Source: Apteryx mantelli (Eukaryota > Chordata > Aves > Apterygiformes > Apterygidae). From it: a stretch of 64,000 nt of DNA. Below, piece after piece: positions 53,400 to 63,243 of this stretch. The notes under the pieces are model-generated. The model made no database searches. It saw only the letters and a list, made by a program, of their open reading frames with translations, and was not told the DNA's origin. How positions within the stretch are numbered: position 1 is the stretch's first letter; every line of letters starts with the position of its first letter. Made by a program: the position numbers and the translations under genes. The stretch lies in contig NC_089980.1 in assembly GCF_036417845.1 (NCBI RefSeq), positions 66,834,501 through 66,898,500 on the forward strand, read 5' to 3'.

Positions 53400-53475
53400 A
53401 GACTTCTGTATGACCTTTGGCATGTCACTCAACCTATGTGTCTCAGTTTCATCACATTGGGATTTTCAGACTTTC
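53400..53475 (+). mobile_element. Probable MIR-type SINE fragment
   Basis: TATGACCTTTGGCATGTCACT followed by CAACCTATGTGTCTCAGTTT and CATCACATTGGGAT follows the conserved 3' core of MIR-like elements (ACCTTGGGCAAGTCAC, then CCTCAGTTTCC and a GGGAT end). MIR-type SINEs are ancient and shared among amniotes, so a worn copy in a bird is expected. The 5' tRNA-like half is not recognisable. Confidence 0.65.
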
Positions 53476-54192
53476 TTTTCTTACTTTTCTTTTTCAGGGA
53501 ACCAGAGCTTTAAAAGAGAAGAGGGGAATACAGTATTATTATTTTTATCCTTTGCCTGCCCCTCTGTTTTTCCTGCTGCCTAGCTTCCATGCAGCTGTTG
53601 AACATTTAAGAAAAACATGTCTCCTACTGAGCAAGTTCCCTACAAATGTGAATTGAGCTTGAGGCAAAAGAAAATGTGAGTCCTGAGGTCACTCCTGAAA
53701 TCAAGCACTCATCTGTCTGCACATAATTCAGTTGTTGTGTTTCAAGGATGATTTAGACAAAAATAATATTACATATTTCCCACAAACAACACAAAATAAA
53801 TGAATGCTAGTGATCATGAGAAGATCATACGATCTTTCAAATCTTCTTATACTTTTCTGGTATTTTCAGTTGTGCTTTTAGAGTCTGCTGTTTAGATCCA
53901 AATAGAAAAAGGGAGGAAGTAAGATTATAGAAAGAAGATAACCTGCTGGTGCAAATCTGAGTTAATACTGAGAGGTCTCGATGTATTCCACATTGCTGGT
54001 TTGAGAAGACAGAACTTTTTTTCCACTTAAAGACATTCAAGATACACCCCCTCTTCACAGGGGAGTAATATTTCTGTCAGATATGAAAGCAGCTTCTAAT
54101 CTGCTCTGACCTTGGTGAGAAATTCAAGTCCAAATGTAGTAACATAGAAGCTGACAGGTCAGACAGAAGAATTTGAAGTGGGGGAGGATCGC

Positions 54193-54229
54193 TCCTTCTT
54201 TCTTTCTCTCTTTCTCTTTCTTTCTTTCA
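54193..54229. repeat. (TTTC)n pyrimidine repeat
   Basis: TTTC units mixed with TCTC form a 37-base pyrimidine-only strand. Confidence 0.85.
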
Positions 54230-55679
54230 CTTGAAATCTTATCAAGGATCACTTCAAATGCAGTGGCAGTTTGACTGGCCATAGAAACAACACCAGCTGT
54301 GTCATTGTTCTTTGTTGTTACAATGAAGGTGCAGGGAGCATTTATTGGACTGGCTCAGAATGTGCTATTATCGATAAAAGTTTAAAGAAAAAGTTTAAAG
54401 AAAACTATGAAGAAAAGCATTTACCTGTCCATGTGTTAAAAATTGTAAAAGTTGGTTTACATTCTACTTCTATTTATGATACTGTACAGATAGACATCTG
54501 TCTCTACCCCAATGGCTTTATATTTTTTGTTTTCCAAGTTAAAGATTATACATGAACCCATAAAAAAGGTAGTAGACCGTTCTCACCATTCTAGAAGGTT
54601 TTTACTTATCAGGCATATTAGTGCCCTCTTGTACAATGACTAAGGCAAAATTTGGGCTATAGAAATGACCTACACTTGCTCTACTTCTAGCTTCTTTCCC
54701 GCATCAGTAATCTTTCTTATGTGCCTTGGCAACAAAGGGGCTAAAAATGCTTTGAGTTAGAGTCCCAGTTCAGGAATTATTTAAAAGTCTGAAATATGAT
54801 GGTTATCTTTCTGGTTATATTTCTGCTGGTTATTTTTCTGGAAGTAAGCTTATTTTTGATCACTCTGACAGAAGGTTAAAAGCTTCTTGTTAAAAGTTTG
54901 GGTGTTTCTTTGTACTTTGTCAGTCAAGTGATAAGCCTACAATTTCTATTGATTACTCATGACAAAAACTATAAAGGATGAGTACTTAAGCCCTATTTAT
55001 TATTTGTATTACTACAGCAATAGGCACACCAAGTCATAGATAGAACCACATTATATTTAGCAATATATCACACAGAACAAAAGTGCATTCCTTGCATCAG
55101 AGAATTTACAATCTCATTACAAAGTAACAGAAACAGCAGACCTCTCAGCTTCCCTGAATTCAGAGACTGCGTGCAGAGTTCAGGTAAAGGAGGGAGGTGT
55201 TGCCTGCACAGGGATCATCTCATGACTCTGCCTGCCTAGGAAAATGGTTCGGAAGATGGGCGGGTGGCCAGGGCACCAAGCTGCTGCCCAGGAAATACGC
55301 CTCCCAGCAGGACCCCTGTGAGCGTGAAGCAAAGCGCTGGGGCCCCGCATGGCCAGCCTGGGGCGAGGGGAAACCCTGATGCAGCAGCACAAGCACCAGA
55401 CATCCCGCTGCACAGAGGTGGGAGATTCAGGACCAAGGTGCGACTCTCATGTTCAGAGAATGAAGTCTGATGAGTCTGCAATAGATATGCACAGATCAAT
55501 GGAGGAATGCAAGGAAATAATGAAGCAATATTACTGAGTGTGCTGGGCAGTAATCATAGATCAGCCATATAACTACCTAACTGCTGTTCCGCTTTCTGTA
55601 GACAATCTGTCAAAGGCATGATTTAATGAAGGATTTGAAGGACATTTCCTCCAAGCATAAGGAGCAGCATAAGACAAAG

Positions 55680-55990
55680 TAGAGAGGGACTTGTTTGAGA
55701 AGCTCAAAAGCAAATGAAGGAGGCAGGTAGCCACGACCATCATCAATATTGAAAGACAGATTATAAATATGGTGGGGTTAGATGCAGAGGGTTCTTGAAG
55801 ACAAAGACAAATAAATCATGCTTGATGGAGAGCTGGAGGAATGCTGCAGAGAAAGGTCAAGGTAACAGGCTAGGAAAATTATCCTTACAGCAGCATTCTG
55901 GGTGGATATTAGCAGAGCAGGACAGCATTTGTTCAGGCCGGAGGAAGAATGTGACGGTACTAAGACACGATCCTGGTGGTCTGTGTGCTT
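55680..55990 (+). repeat. Possible ancient dispersed repeat, unnamed
   Basis: The stretch has the style of an old amniote interspersed repeat: a GAAAGACAG start, AGCATTCTGGGTGGATATTA, then CAGGCCGGAGGAAGAATGTG and GACACGATCCTGGTGG. I recall similar phrase order in conserved mammalian repeats but cannot name the family. Open frames here (for example 55795-55998) look incidental. Confidence 0.3.
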
Positions 55991-56574
55991 CCTTATAAAT
56001 CTTTTTTCTTGCTCTGTTTGCCTGTATTGTGTTCCAGAAAACATTTTGCTGTTTCCTACCTATAGAAATTTCTGGAAAATTGTTCCACCCTGTTCTGGGA
56101 GTGCATCACGGGAGGAAGGATTATGTGGCCTATACAGCATTCACATAGCATGTGTCTCTGGGCTGAGCCAGGAGCCACAAAACATTACAAGAAATTGCCT
56201 GAGGGGCAGGTAATCTTGCCTGGGGTGGGGTGCAGACCAGGCTTATGTCCTACGGGACAGGGCTCCTGAGAGAGGACATGGTTGTCCAGGTTGCTGGCAG
56301 AGCCAGGTGCCTGTCAGGGTGGCAGCAGTGGTTTCCCCTCAGGGTGGTACAGCCTGCTTGGGGGATACACAAGCTCTCTGCAGGGACCCGAGGACTGAGC
56401 TGCACAGAGAGAAGGGCATCTTGGGGCTATGCTCACGCTTGCAGAGAATAGGGAATCCCTCAGCAGCAGGGGCTTGAAGCTTATAGCTTCTGGCAAGAGA
56501 AGGAAGGTGTTTTCTTTACCTACTGATGAGCCCTTACAGAATAGGCCTTGCTAATAGGTGACGAGGAACAATTC

Positions 56575-56698
56575 ACTTGAACAAAGTCCAGAGCAACCTG
56601 ATCTAAGTTTGAAGTTAGCCCTGTTTTGAGCAAGAGTTTGGACTAGATGAGCTCTGGAGGTTCCGTCCTACCTACGTTATTGTCTCATTCTATACTAA
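56575..56698 (+). mobile_element. Degenerate CR1 3' end
   Basis: CAGAGCAACCTGATCTAAGT, then GAAGTTAGCCCTGTTTTGAGC, GGACTAGATGAGCTCTGGAGG and a TCATTCTATAC end reproduce the CR1 3' region in order. It is older than the two large copies and 5'-truncated. Confidence 0.82.
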
Positions 56699-59495
56699 AC
56701 TCAAATTTGATTTTTAGAGTGAGGTTTCAGCACCGGCTGCCCCTGTGCCATGCCATTCTTCTCAGCTGCTGTGATAACATCAGTAGTGCCAAAGTATTTC
56801 TAAACAGTGCCTAGTCTGCAGGGATTTCCTCCTGAAGACAAAAGCCTCATCACTCACCTGCTGTTGAGACAATGGAGTAATGGCACTATGGAGAGCATCT
56901 GCGTCTCTTTATCTCTTCTTTCTGGACATTCCTTCCTTGACGAGGAATTTCCTCAGAGCACTAACTGAAAGGTTTTTGGGATCAGATGCATTTATCTATG
57001 CAGTAGATAAAACACTGCAGGAGAGGACACATTCCTCTGCTTTTATATCTCTACCACTATCACTAAGCTTGCCTGTAAGCTGGTGTCCACGCTGGCACTC
57101 TATGGTCCTTGCATCCATGCACTGCATTATTTATTCCCTTACTACACTGCATGACTATCAAACTAATAATATGAATCTAAACTACAAATTAGGTCCAGCC
57201 TTCCTTTCCTTAGCAGGAGAGTAGACCATCCAGCATTACAGTGAAACTATAAAATGGATTCCTTTGAGCTTTTCTCTTCTCTAAAAGGCCAGTCATATAG
57301 CACACTTCATTTTTTTCTTTATAAAGCCAAAGATTTTTCTTCTATGGAAGAAAAACTTTCTAGCCACTGTCTTTTTTAAGCTTGGCCATGAAAACATTGT
57401 CTCCTGGAAACCCCTATATTTTGATACAGACAGATAAGGATGCTGTCCAGCAATCAGAGCTCTTATAGTGCTGAGACTCCATCATTTGGACATTGACCAG
57501 GCAATGTTTTGCATCTCTTTGGTCAAACTCCCAATGGGACAGGTGTTTGTGGTCTTTTGCCCTGTCCTACAGCCCCATGAAGAGTTGCATTCTGGCAATT
57601 GATGGCAGTTAGACTATAAGCTTAACACACTTGTCGAACACTCCTGCGAAGAGCAGGGTAAGTGAGGAAATGACGAGGAGAAAAACTAAGCTACATACTG
57701 GGTCTACCTTTCCCAGTATGCCTCCAGGATGTCAAATTACAGTATCTGGACCTGCCATAAAGTACAAATAGGCACTGGATGACACATAGTTTATTCAAAA
57801 GTAAGGCCTTTACTTAAATCATCTTCACATTCAAAACTGAAAATCCACTTCTGCTATTAACATTATTTTCTAAATTGCACAGATATGTACACGAGCCTTT
57901 ATTCATTGATAGCTCTTTTCTGATACAGATCACATCTGTGATGTGAGCATATTGGATTTAGAGGTTCTGATCATTTTGTATATCCGTGTGATTTTCTGGG
58001 GTATGTTAGCTCCTAGGAACTAATGAAAGGGTTTCCTCCGAGCTAATTTTGCAAATTTTATTCCTTTCTCATTGTTTCTTCCTATGACCTTATCAATACT
58101 GCTTGCAAGCAATCTATTTTTACATGGATATTATTGCAATTTTCTTCCATTTACACTTATCATCAATATTTTCTATTTGGTGGCATGTACATATTGGCTT
58201 CTTAGGTATACATATTTATTTGTAACAGCATCCCGAGATTTCCTGTGACAACTGGCCAAAAGTGGGGGGCACAAAGCTGACCATAGCTGCTAAACACAGC
58301 TGCATTGAAGCCACAGCGCTGCACTCTCTAACCAGATCTAAGGTACGTTCTAGAGAGCTTCCCCTTTCAAGAACACTTATATGATATGTTTCCACTTAGC
58401 TTTTATGCCAAAAATATCCCTGTGCAGGAGCTGCTGATAAAAGCAGTAGGAGTGTTAGTGTAAACAGGGCTCCGGGCAGCTGCCAGTACTTCCAGTCGCT
58501 GTTGTCGTGCACAGACCCGTGCACAGATGGTCTCGATCTGACATGGGGAGCCCGTGGCTCGGAGGCCAGCCTGGGCAGGCAGCGTCGTCCCCGCAGCAGG
58601 CACAGCAGCCCTCCCACGACCCCCTCGCTGCCGCGGCTCCTTGGGTGCAGCCTGGGCAGGCGGCAGCGGCAAAGGACCTGCGTGGGCTTGTGGGCAGCAG
58701 CGCTTGCAGAGACTGTCGAGGTCAAAGCCATAAGGAGCGGACAAGGTAAAATAGCAAATGGCGCAAAACATGTAGGGGAAAAAAGGTCACCAGCACTGGT
58801 CGAGGTGACCTGGTGTGGTTCATGTCAACTTTACAAACACACCAGCATCTGCAAAAATTTAATATTTAAAAATAAATTTTTAAGTGAGTAAATTGAGCCT
58901 TGTCCACAGACTCTGAGTTTCAAATCTCATCATGAAACTTATCCAGGTTTCAAAGAAGTTTAAAGCATTTATATGCTAACTAGGAAGCTAAATGATTTTC
59001 CAGCCATTCTGAAGGTCTGTGCTTGGACCTATTAGTAGTTTTCTCAGAGACTTTTTTTTGGAAATAGGTCTCCTTAACATGCCAGTAGCACTTTAATTAT
59101 TATCCTTTTGACTTCCTTGGTTTCTTCCTGAAACTTAAGCATGCATACTTCTGTCAGTAGCTTGAATATTCTTATATCAGTGCCAACTTTTGATGATTTT
59201 AGGAAGAGGACCATCTGAAATACATATGATTCCACCTTACTGGAAAGGCTCTCAAGGGAAGCAGACTTTGTGCCTGAGAAAAACCTCCACATAGCAAAAG
59301 GCAGTTGCACCATTCAGCGCAAGGGTCTGGACAATAACAGTTCTGCCCAGCGCATACAAAGAAGACAGAGAAACATGGGCCGACACATGCCAGGATCAGA
59401 GCTGTCATGTGTCATGATTCCTTCTGTATAGACAGGGTACAGAGCATCATGAGAAGCTAAAAGAGACCTGACCAGCCTCTGGGCCAGAGGAAAAA

Positions 59496-59514
59496 ACAAC
59501 AACAACAACAACAA
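59496..59514. repeat. (ACA) trinucleotide repeat
   Basis: About six ACA/CAA units flanked by A-rich sequence. Confidence 0.85.
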
Positions 59515-61840
59515 AAGCAGAAAAAAAGGAAAGAACACTGATATATGCAGTGAGGTAGGACACAGAAACTGTGCCCATACTAGTGATTAAACAGGGCTGG
59601 GCCACTGGCCCATGGCTGTCTGTGCCTCTTGTTTGCGCACTTGCTTTTTGGAGGGGGAGGGAATTTAGGCTTGTGTACACAAACCATGCTGCAGTGCTCA
59701 ACCTTGAAGCCAAAAAGCAGTCCCCAGCACATTTTATTTAGCAATATAGATGCAGCCAGAGAGTTCCAGTGAAAAGGAAGAAATCTGCATTCAAATGCAT
59801 TCAACAAAATGATCCATGTACGGGTTTTGGAGGGGGCTCACATTCAGCTGCAGTGTTTGCAACCATGCTATCAGACCGCTGGTCCATGTAGCAGAAAGCC
59901 CAGCACTAGATTATGTAGTGAGCTACAGGGCAGGCCCAGCAGCTTTCCTGCAGTGGGGCATGAGCAAAAGGGCTAAAGAGCAATTTTAGATGGGAGAAAG
60001 GAGGCCATGTTCTAGCTGCTTGCAAGGAAAGCATTTTGTGGTCAACAGGCAATGAAAAGAGAAATGATATGGCCCAGATCTTGAATTATATTGCATTTCC
60101 CTTCTTGAGCCGCTCCCTTGCAAAGCCCTGAACTCCTCTCTCCTGCAATGAGTGCCGTTCCTGGCTGCTCCGCGTGCTGCTGACTCGTGGCCCTCCCTCG
60201 CCAAAACCATGGCTGCTGGAAAGGGTTGCTAGCTCCCTTTTTTGTGGGTGCTGGCTGATAAGGGATCCAGGAGGATAGGCTGGTTATCTGGGAGTTCTTC
60301 TACAGACTCTGTTAGCACACTATTGAAAGCTTAGACTTAACAGTCTAGGGACTCCTTCCCCTCTCTCCCTGCCAGGCACCTCATTCTGAGGAAGGCTTGC
60401 CTTCGCCCGTTAACCTGTCTCTTCACGAACAATTTACACACGTACGTGGTGGCTGTGAAGCATCACCAGCTCTGGGTGACTGTCGCGTACATGCGTTCCA
60501 TTGTAAAGGGAGAGACACTGCGACACAGAACTGGAGAATGAGCTTCAGCCAGCAACAGAGAGAAAGAAAAACATGCACTGTAAAGCAGTCCTGCTTCACA
60601 GAGAAATCCTGGGCATTTTGTCAGTTACTATGGCCTGATTCGCCATCACTTACATATAGTTATTAATATTTTACTGCAGAAATGGTCTCATAGGCCCAAT
60701 CTAGAGTACATCTGTAGCTACTGTCCGGACACACTACATTAGCACCAGAAGTAGAGGGAAGGGCTCTGTGTGCCTGGCCTCAAAGGCTGGGTGGGAGCCA
60801 GCGCGTATCCCCAAGCGGCCCTCTATGGAGGACTCCAGCACCCTGCCCTTCTGAGGGCAGCTCCCAGGCAGCTTCAGCCAGCCCAAACTGAGGGTTAACT
60901 ACCTTTTTTTTTTAGTTTTCATTTCCACCTCTGTGAACCAGCTCACCACACAATGGATTTTTATTTCTTTCTTACTTTTACCATCCTTCTGTAAAACAAG
61001 TGCTACGACACTCATTTCCTGGAGAAGAGGAAAAAATAATTAAGATTAAGAAAATTGGTGGGCAAATAAATTGATGCTTTAGGAAAATGTGTTCCTGCTG
61101 TGTCACACATATATAGGAAATAAAAGTTAATCTGACAATGAGATACTAAGTTGAAAGAGAGAGATGTTGATTCCATGTAAATAATCCACAACAGCGGTTT
61201 TGTTCTACTGAATGTTAAAGAGTCTGATAGATTCTCATATTAACTAAAGGGAATTGCTGCAGTGGCTTTTCCACTTAGTGACTTGATATGTCCTGATTGT
61301 TTTGGAGAAAAGATTGACCTATGTGCAGAGATCAGGCTATTTGTAGTATGCATTTTTAAAAGAATACTTTTTCTGACTGAACCACTGCTTTGATGGGTGA
61401 AGATTGCTTTAATTTTTCTAAAGCAAATGGTATATGGTTGTTTGGTACATGGTATCTGATTTGAACTCTGAACTCTTTAGATCACATATGATTTAAACTA
61501 TGAGTTTCTTAGAGGATGGATAGCTTTATACATTTAGAAAAAAAAAAATTATAGTTACGGTGAAGAAATAAAAAAAACAGTGACTGCACCCAGCAACCCA
61601 TTTGGCACATTGTGGCTAGTTTATTTTAATGTGTGTGGCATTTCCCTGTTGATACTTTTGCAAAGTACTGGGTAAGAGCATGCTCCTGTGTTTCACATGT
61701 TGGTCCCACTCCTGTGGCATGGGAAAGGAAGCTGTGTGTGTTTAGGGTCAGGAGAGAAAATGCCATGTTTCTTGTTTTGCTTTTACCATTTAATCTGGCA
61801 TGAATTAACACAAGAGAACCTGTCCTGCATGACAAAAAAA

Positions 61841-61866
61841 GGGGGGGCGTTATTCCCCCCCCCCCC
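61841..61866. repeat. G7 and C12 runs forming an inverted pair
   Basis: Seven G at 61841-61847 are separated by CGTTATT from twelve C at 61855-61866, so a G-C hairpin is possible. It lies just outside the AKAP12 CpG island. Confidence 0.75.
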
Positions 61867-62328
61867 GAATTTGTCCTACGACCCTCCTTTTGTGTATCGG
61901 CCAAAATCTGGACTTGCCTCTGGCTGCTTGCACGTAGGCCCAGCTCTGGCAACCCCACCGCCCCGGGGGCTCGGGCCGGAGCTGCGCCCCGGGGCCCGCA
62001 GCCAGGGGCCGGCGCGGGGGGCGCCCGGCGGGTGCGCAGCCCCCGGCGCGGGGGGAGCCCCCGAGGGCGCCGGCGGAAGGCAGCCGCGCGGCCCCGGCCC
62101 CGGCGAAGGGAAGAAACGCTTAGTCAAGGCGCGGCCCGCCGAGGGGAGGCCGGGGAGGCCCCAGGGGCCGGCGGTGGGGCCGCCCCCCCGCGGCAGCCGC
62201 AGCGGCGGCGGCGCCCCGAGGGGACCGGCCGGGGCGCGGCGGGGCCGGCGGTGGCGGCAGGGCGCTGCCCGCCTTGGCCGCTCCTTATCAGCCCGGTTTG
62301 ATGCTGCAAGGCGTGTCTGGGGCTCTGC

Positions 62329-62364
62329 TCATGTGATGGAGCAAGAGGGAGAGACGGGCGGGGG
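62329..62364 (+). promoter_or_regulatory. AKAP12: E-box and GC-box pair upstream of AKAP12 exon 1
   Basis: TCATGTGA (E-box CATGTG at 62330-62335) is followed 20 bases later by GGGCGGGGG (62356-62364), a Sp1/Sp3-type GC box. These lie about 175-210 bases ahead of the ATG. From memory, an E-box with a nearby GC box, bound by USF1 and Sp1/Sp3, controls the rodent AKAP12 (SSeCKS) alpha promoter. Equivalence here is inference. Confidence 0.45.
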
Positions 62365-62537
62365 ACAAGGGGAGGAGGTGATTTTTTCCTCTCTCTCGTG
62401 CGCTCGCTGTTTTTTTCCCTCCCCTCGCCCTAGAGGAGTTTGCAGAAAGCCGGGCTCCCGCACTGCCCGCCCGCGCTCCCGCCGCCGCCCCGTTGCGAGC
62501 CCCCCCCGGCCGCTCCGCACGGCCGCGGGGCAGCGCC

Positions 62538-62633
62538 ATGGGCGCCGGCAGCTCCTCCGAGCCGCCCGACCCCGCCACCGCCGCCGAGCCCCCCCGCGGC
62601 GCCGCCGAGCCCCCGCCACCGGAGCCCGCCAAG
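62538..62633 (+). CDS. AKAP12: AKAP12 (gravin/SSeCKS) alpha first coding exon
   Basis: AKAP12 is a large scaffold that gathers PKA, PKC, calmodulin and beta-adrenergic receptor signalling at the membrane. The ATG at 62538 sits in a strong Kozak context (GCC ATG G) and encodes 32 codons up to AAG|GTAAGG at 62633/62634, a good donor in phase 0. The peptide begins MGAGSSSEPP, matching the alpha isoform start MGAGSS with the N-myristoylation pattern (Gly2, Ser6). The rest is Pro/Ala/Glu-rich and ends EPAK, comparable with an ATK end in the human first exon as I recall it; the human segment is longer, so this exon is shortened or diverged. MTHFD1L upstream in the same orientation supports the call. 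The main body exon lies beyond the window. Confidence 0.82.
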
Positions 62634-62840
62634 GTAAGGCAGGGGCAGCGCGGCCCGGGCGGCGGCCGGGGGAGGCGAGGGGGCGGCGGCGGCGCCCCGC
62701 GGCACCCGCCGCCCGGGGAAACTTTGCTGCCGCCCCGGCGGGCACCTGCCGCGGGCACCGGCACCGGCCCCGGCGGGCGGGGGCGGCGGCCACCGGGGGC
62801 CGGGACTACGCCACGGCCAGCGCCGCAGTCATAAAACTCC

Positions 62841-62894
62841 CGGCGGCGGCGGCGGCGGCGGGGAGGGGGCGGCGGGGCGAGGGGCGGCGCGGGG
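62841..62894 (+). repeat. (CGG)n followed by G-quadruplex-prone G runs
   Basis: About six CGG units (62841-62861) run into five G4-or-longer blocks at 62860-62863, 62865-62869, 62874-62877, 62881-62884 and 62891-62894. Loops are 1, 4, 3 and 6 bases, which fits the canonical quadruplex pattern on the non-template strand of AKAP12 intron 1. Confidence 0.75.
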
Positions 62895-63056
62895 CGGCGG
62901 GGCGCGCCGCGCCGCTTTTGTGTGCGGCCCCGCGGGGCGGGCGGACGGGCCGCACCCTGCAGCGCCCGTGCCAGGAGATCTCCTGACTGCGGTCCTGCCG
63001 CGGGCTCGCCCTGGTACCCAGGGCTCCTGCAGCTGCTGCTCTCCGCAGCCGCTTTC

Positions 63057-63118
63057 TTTTTTTTTTTTTTTTTTCCTTCCCCCCCCCCCCCTTTTTTTCC
63101 TCCCCCCCTCTCCCGAGG
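63057..63118. repeat. Long polypyrimidine tract (T18, C12, T7, C7)
   Basis: About 60 bases with almost no purine on the plus strand: a run of T, then C, T and C. It lies about 420 bases inside AKAP12 intron 1. Mirror-like composition could allow triplex structure. Confidence 0.85.
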
Positions 63119-63226
63119 ATGCAGGTGGGAGGCGCGGCCGAGCCAGTCGGTGCGTGGCCTTTGCGGCAGGGAAGCCTTCCCTGCGCTGACAAGTTTCCTC
63201 AACTCGGCTCCTGCCTCAATATCCAA

Positions 63227-63243
63227 CCCCCCCCCCCCCCCCC
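63227..63243. repeat. C17 homopolymer
   Basis: Seventeen consecutive C, followed by AAGAAAAAAA. A second C-rich run lies at 63301-63317. Confidence 0.85.

Larger units (their letters stand above)
33696..61929. other. Intergenic MTHFD1L-AKAP12 spacer, distal half
   Basis: AT-rich noncoding sequence with no recognised exon or RNA gene. It contains the simple repeats and worn retroposons listed separately (near 49.2, 50.65, 53.43, 55.8 and 56.6 kb), a perfect 10-base-pair hairpin at 38230-38254, and short frames without family signatures. GC content rises near 55.2-55.4 kb and 58.5-58.7 kb without an identifiable gene. Part of the interval next to 61.9 kb may be distal AKAP12 promoter. Confidence 0.6.
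61930..63010. promoter_or_regulatory. AKAP12: CpG island at the AKAP12 promoter
   Basis: About 1.1 kb of very GC-rich, CpG-dense sequence in an otherwise AT-rich window, ending sharply on both sides. It surrounds the AKAP12 first coding exon, as expected for a TATA-less housekeeping-like promoter. Long open frames on both strands within it (for example 61688-62986 plus and 62288-63226 minus) are products of the base composition. Exact limits are judged by eye. Confidence 0.85.

Noticed and set aside
61688-62986. 432-codon open frame through the CpG island, plus strand
   Set aside because: It is almost wholly Arg/Gly/Pro/Ala, runs across the AKAP12 exon 1 and its splice donor in another frame, and reflects GC-rich composition that lacks stop codons.
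62288-63226. 312-codon open frame, minus strand
   Set aside because: Same compositional artefact, antisense to AKAP12 exon 1, with a Lys run coming from the T tract and no domain signature.
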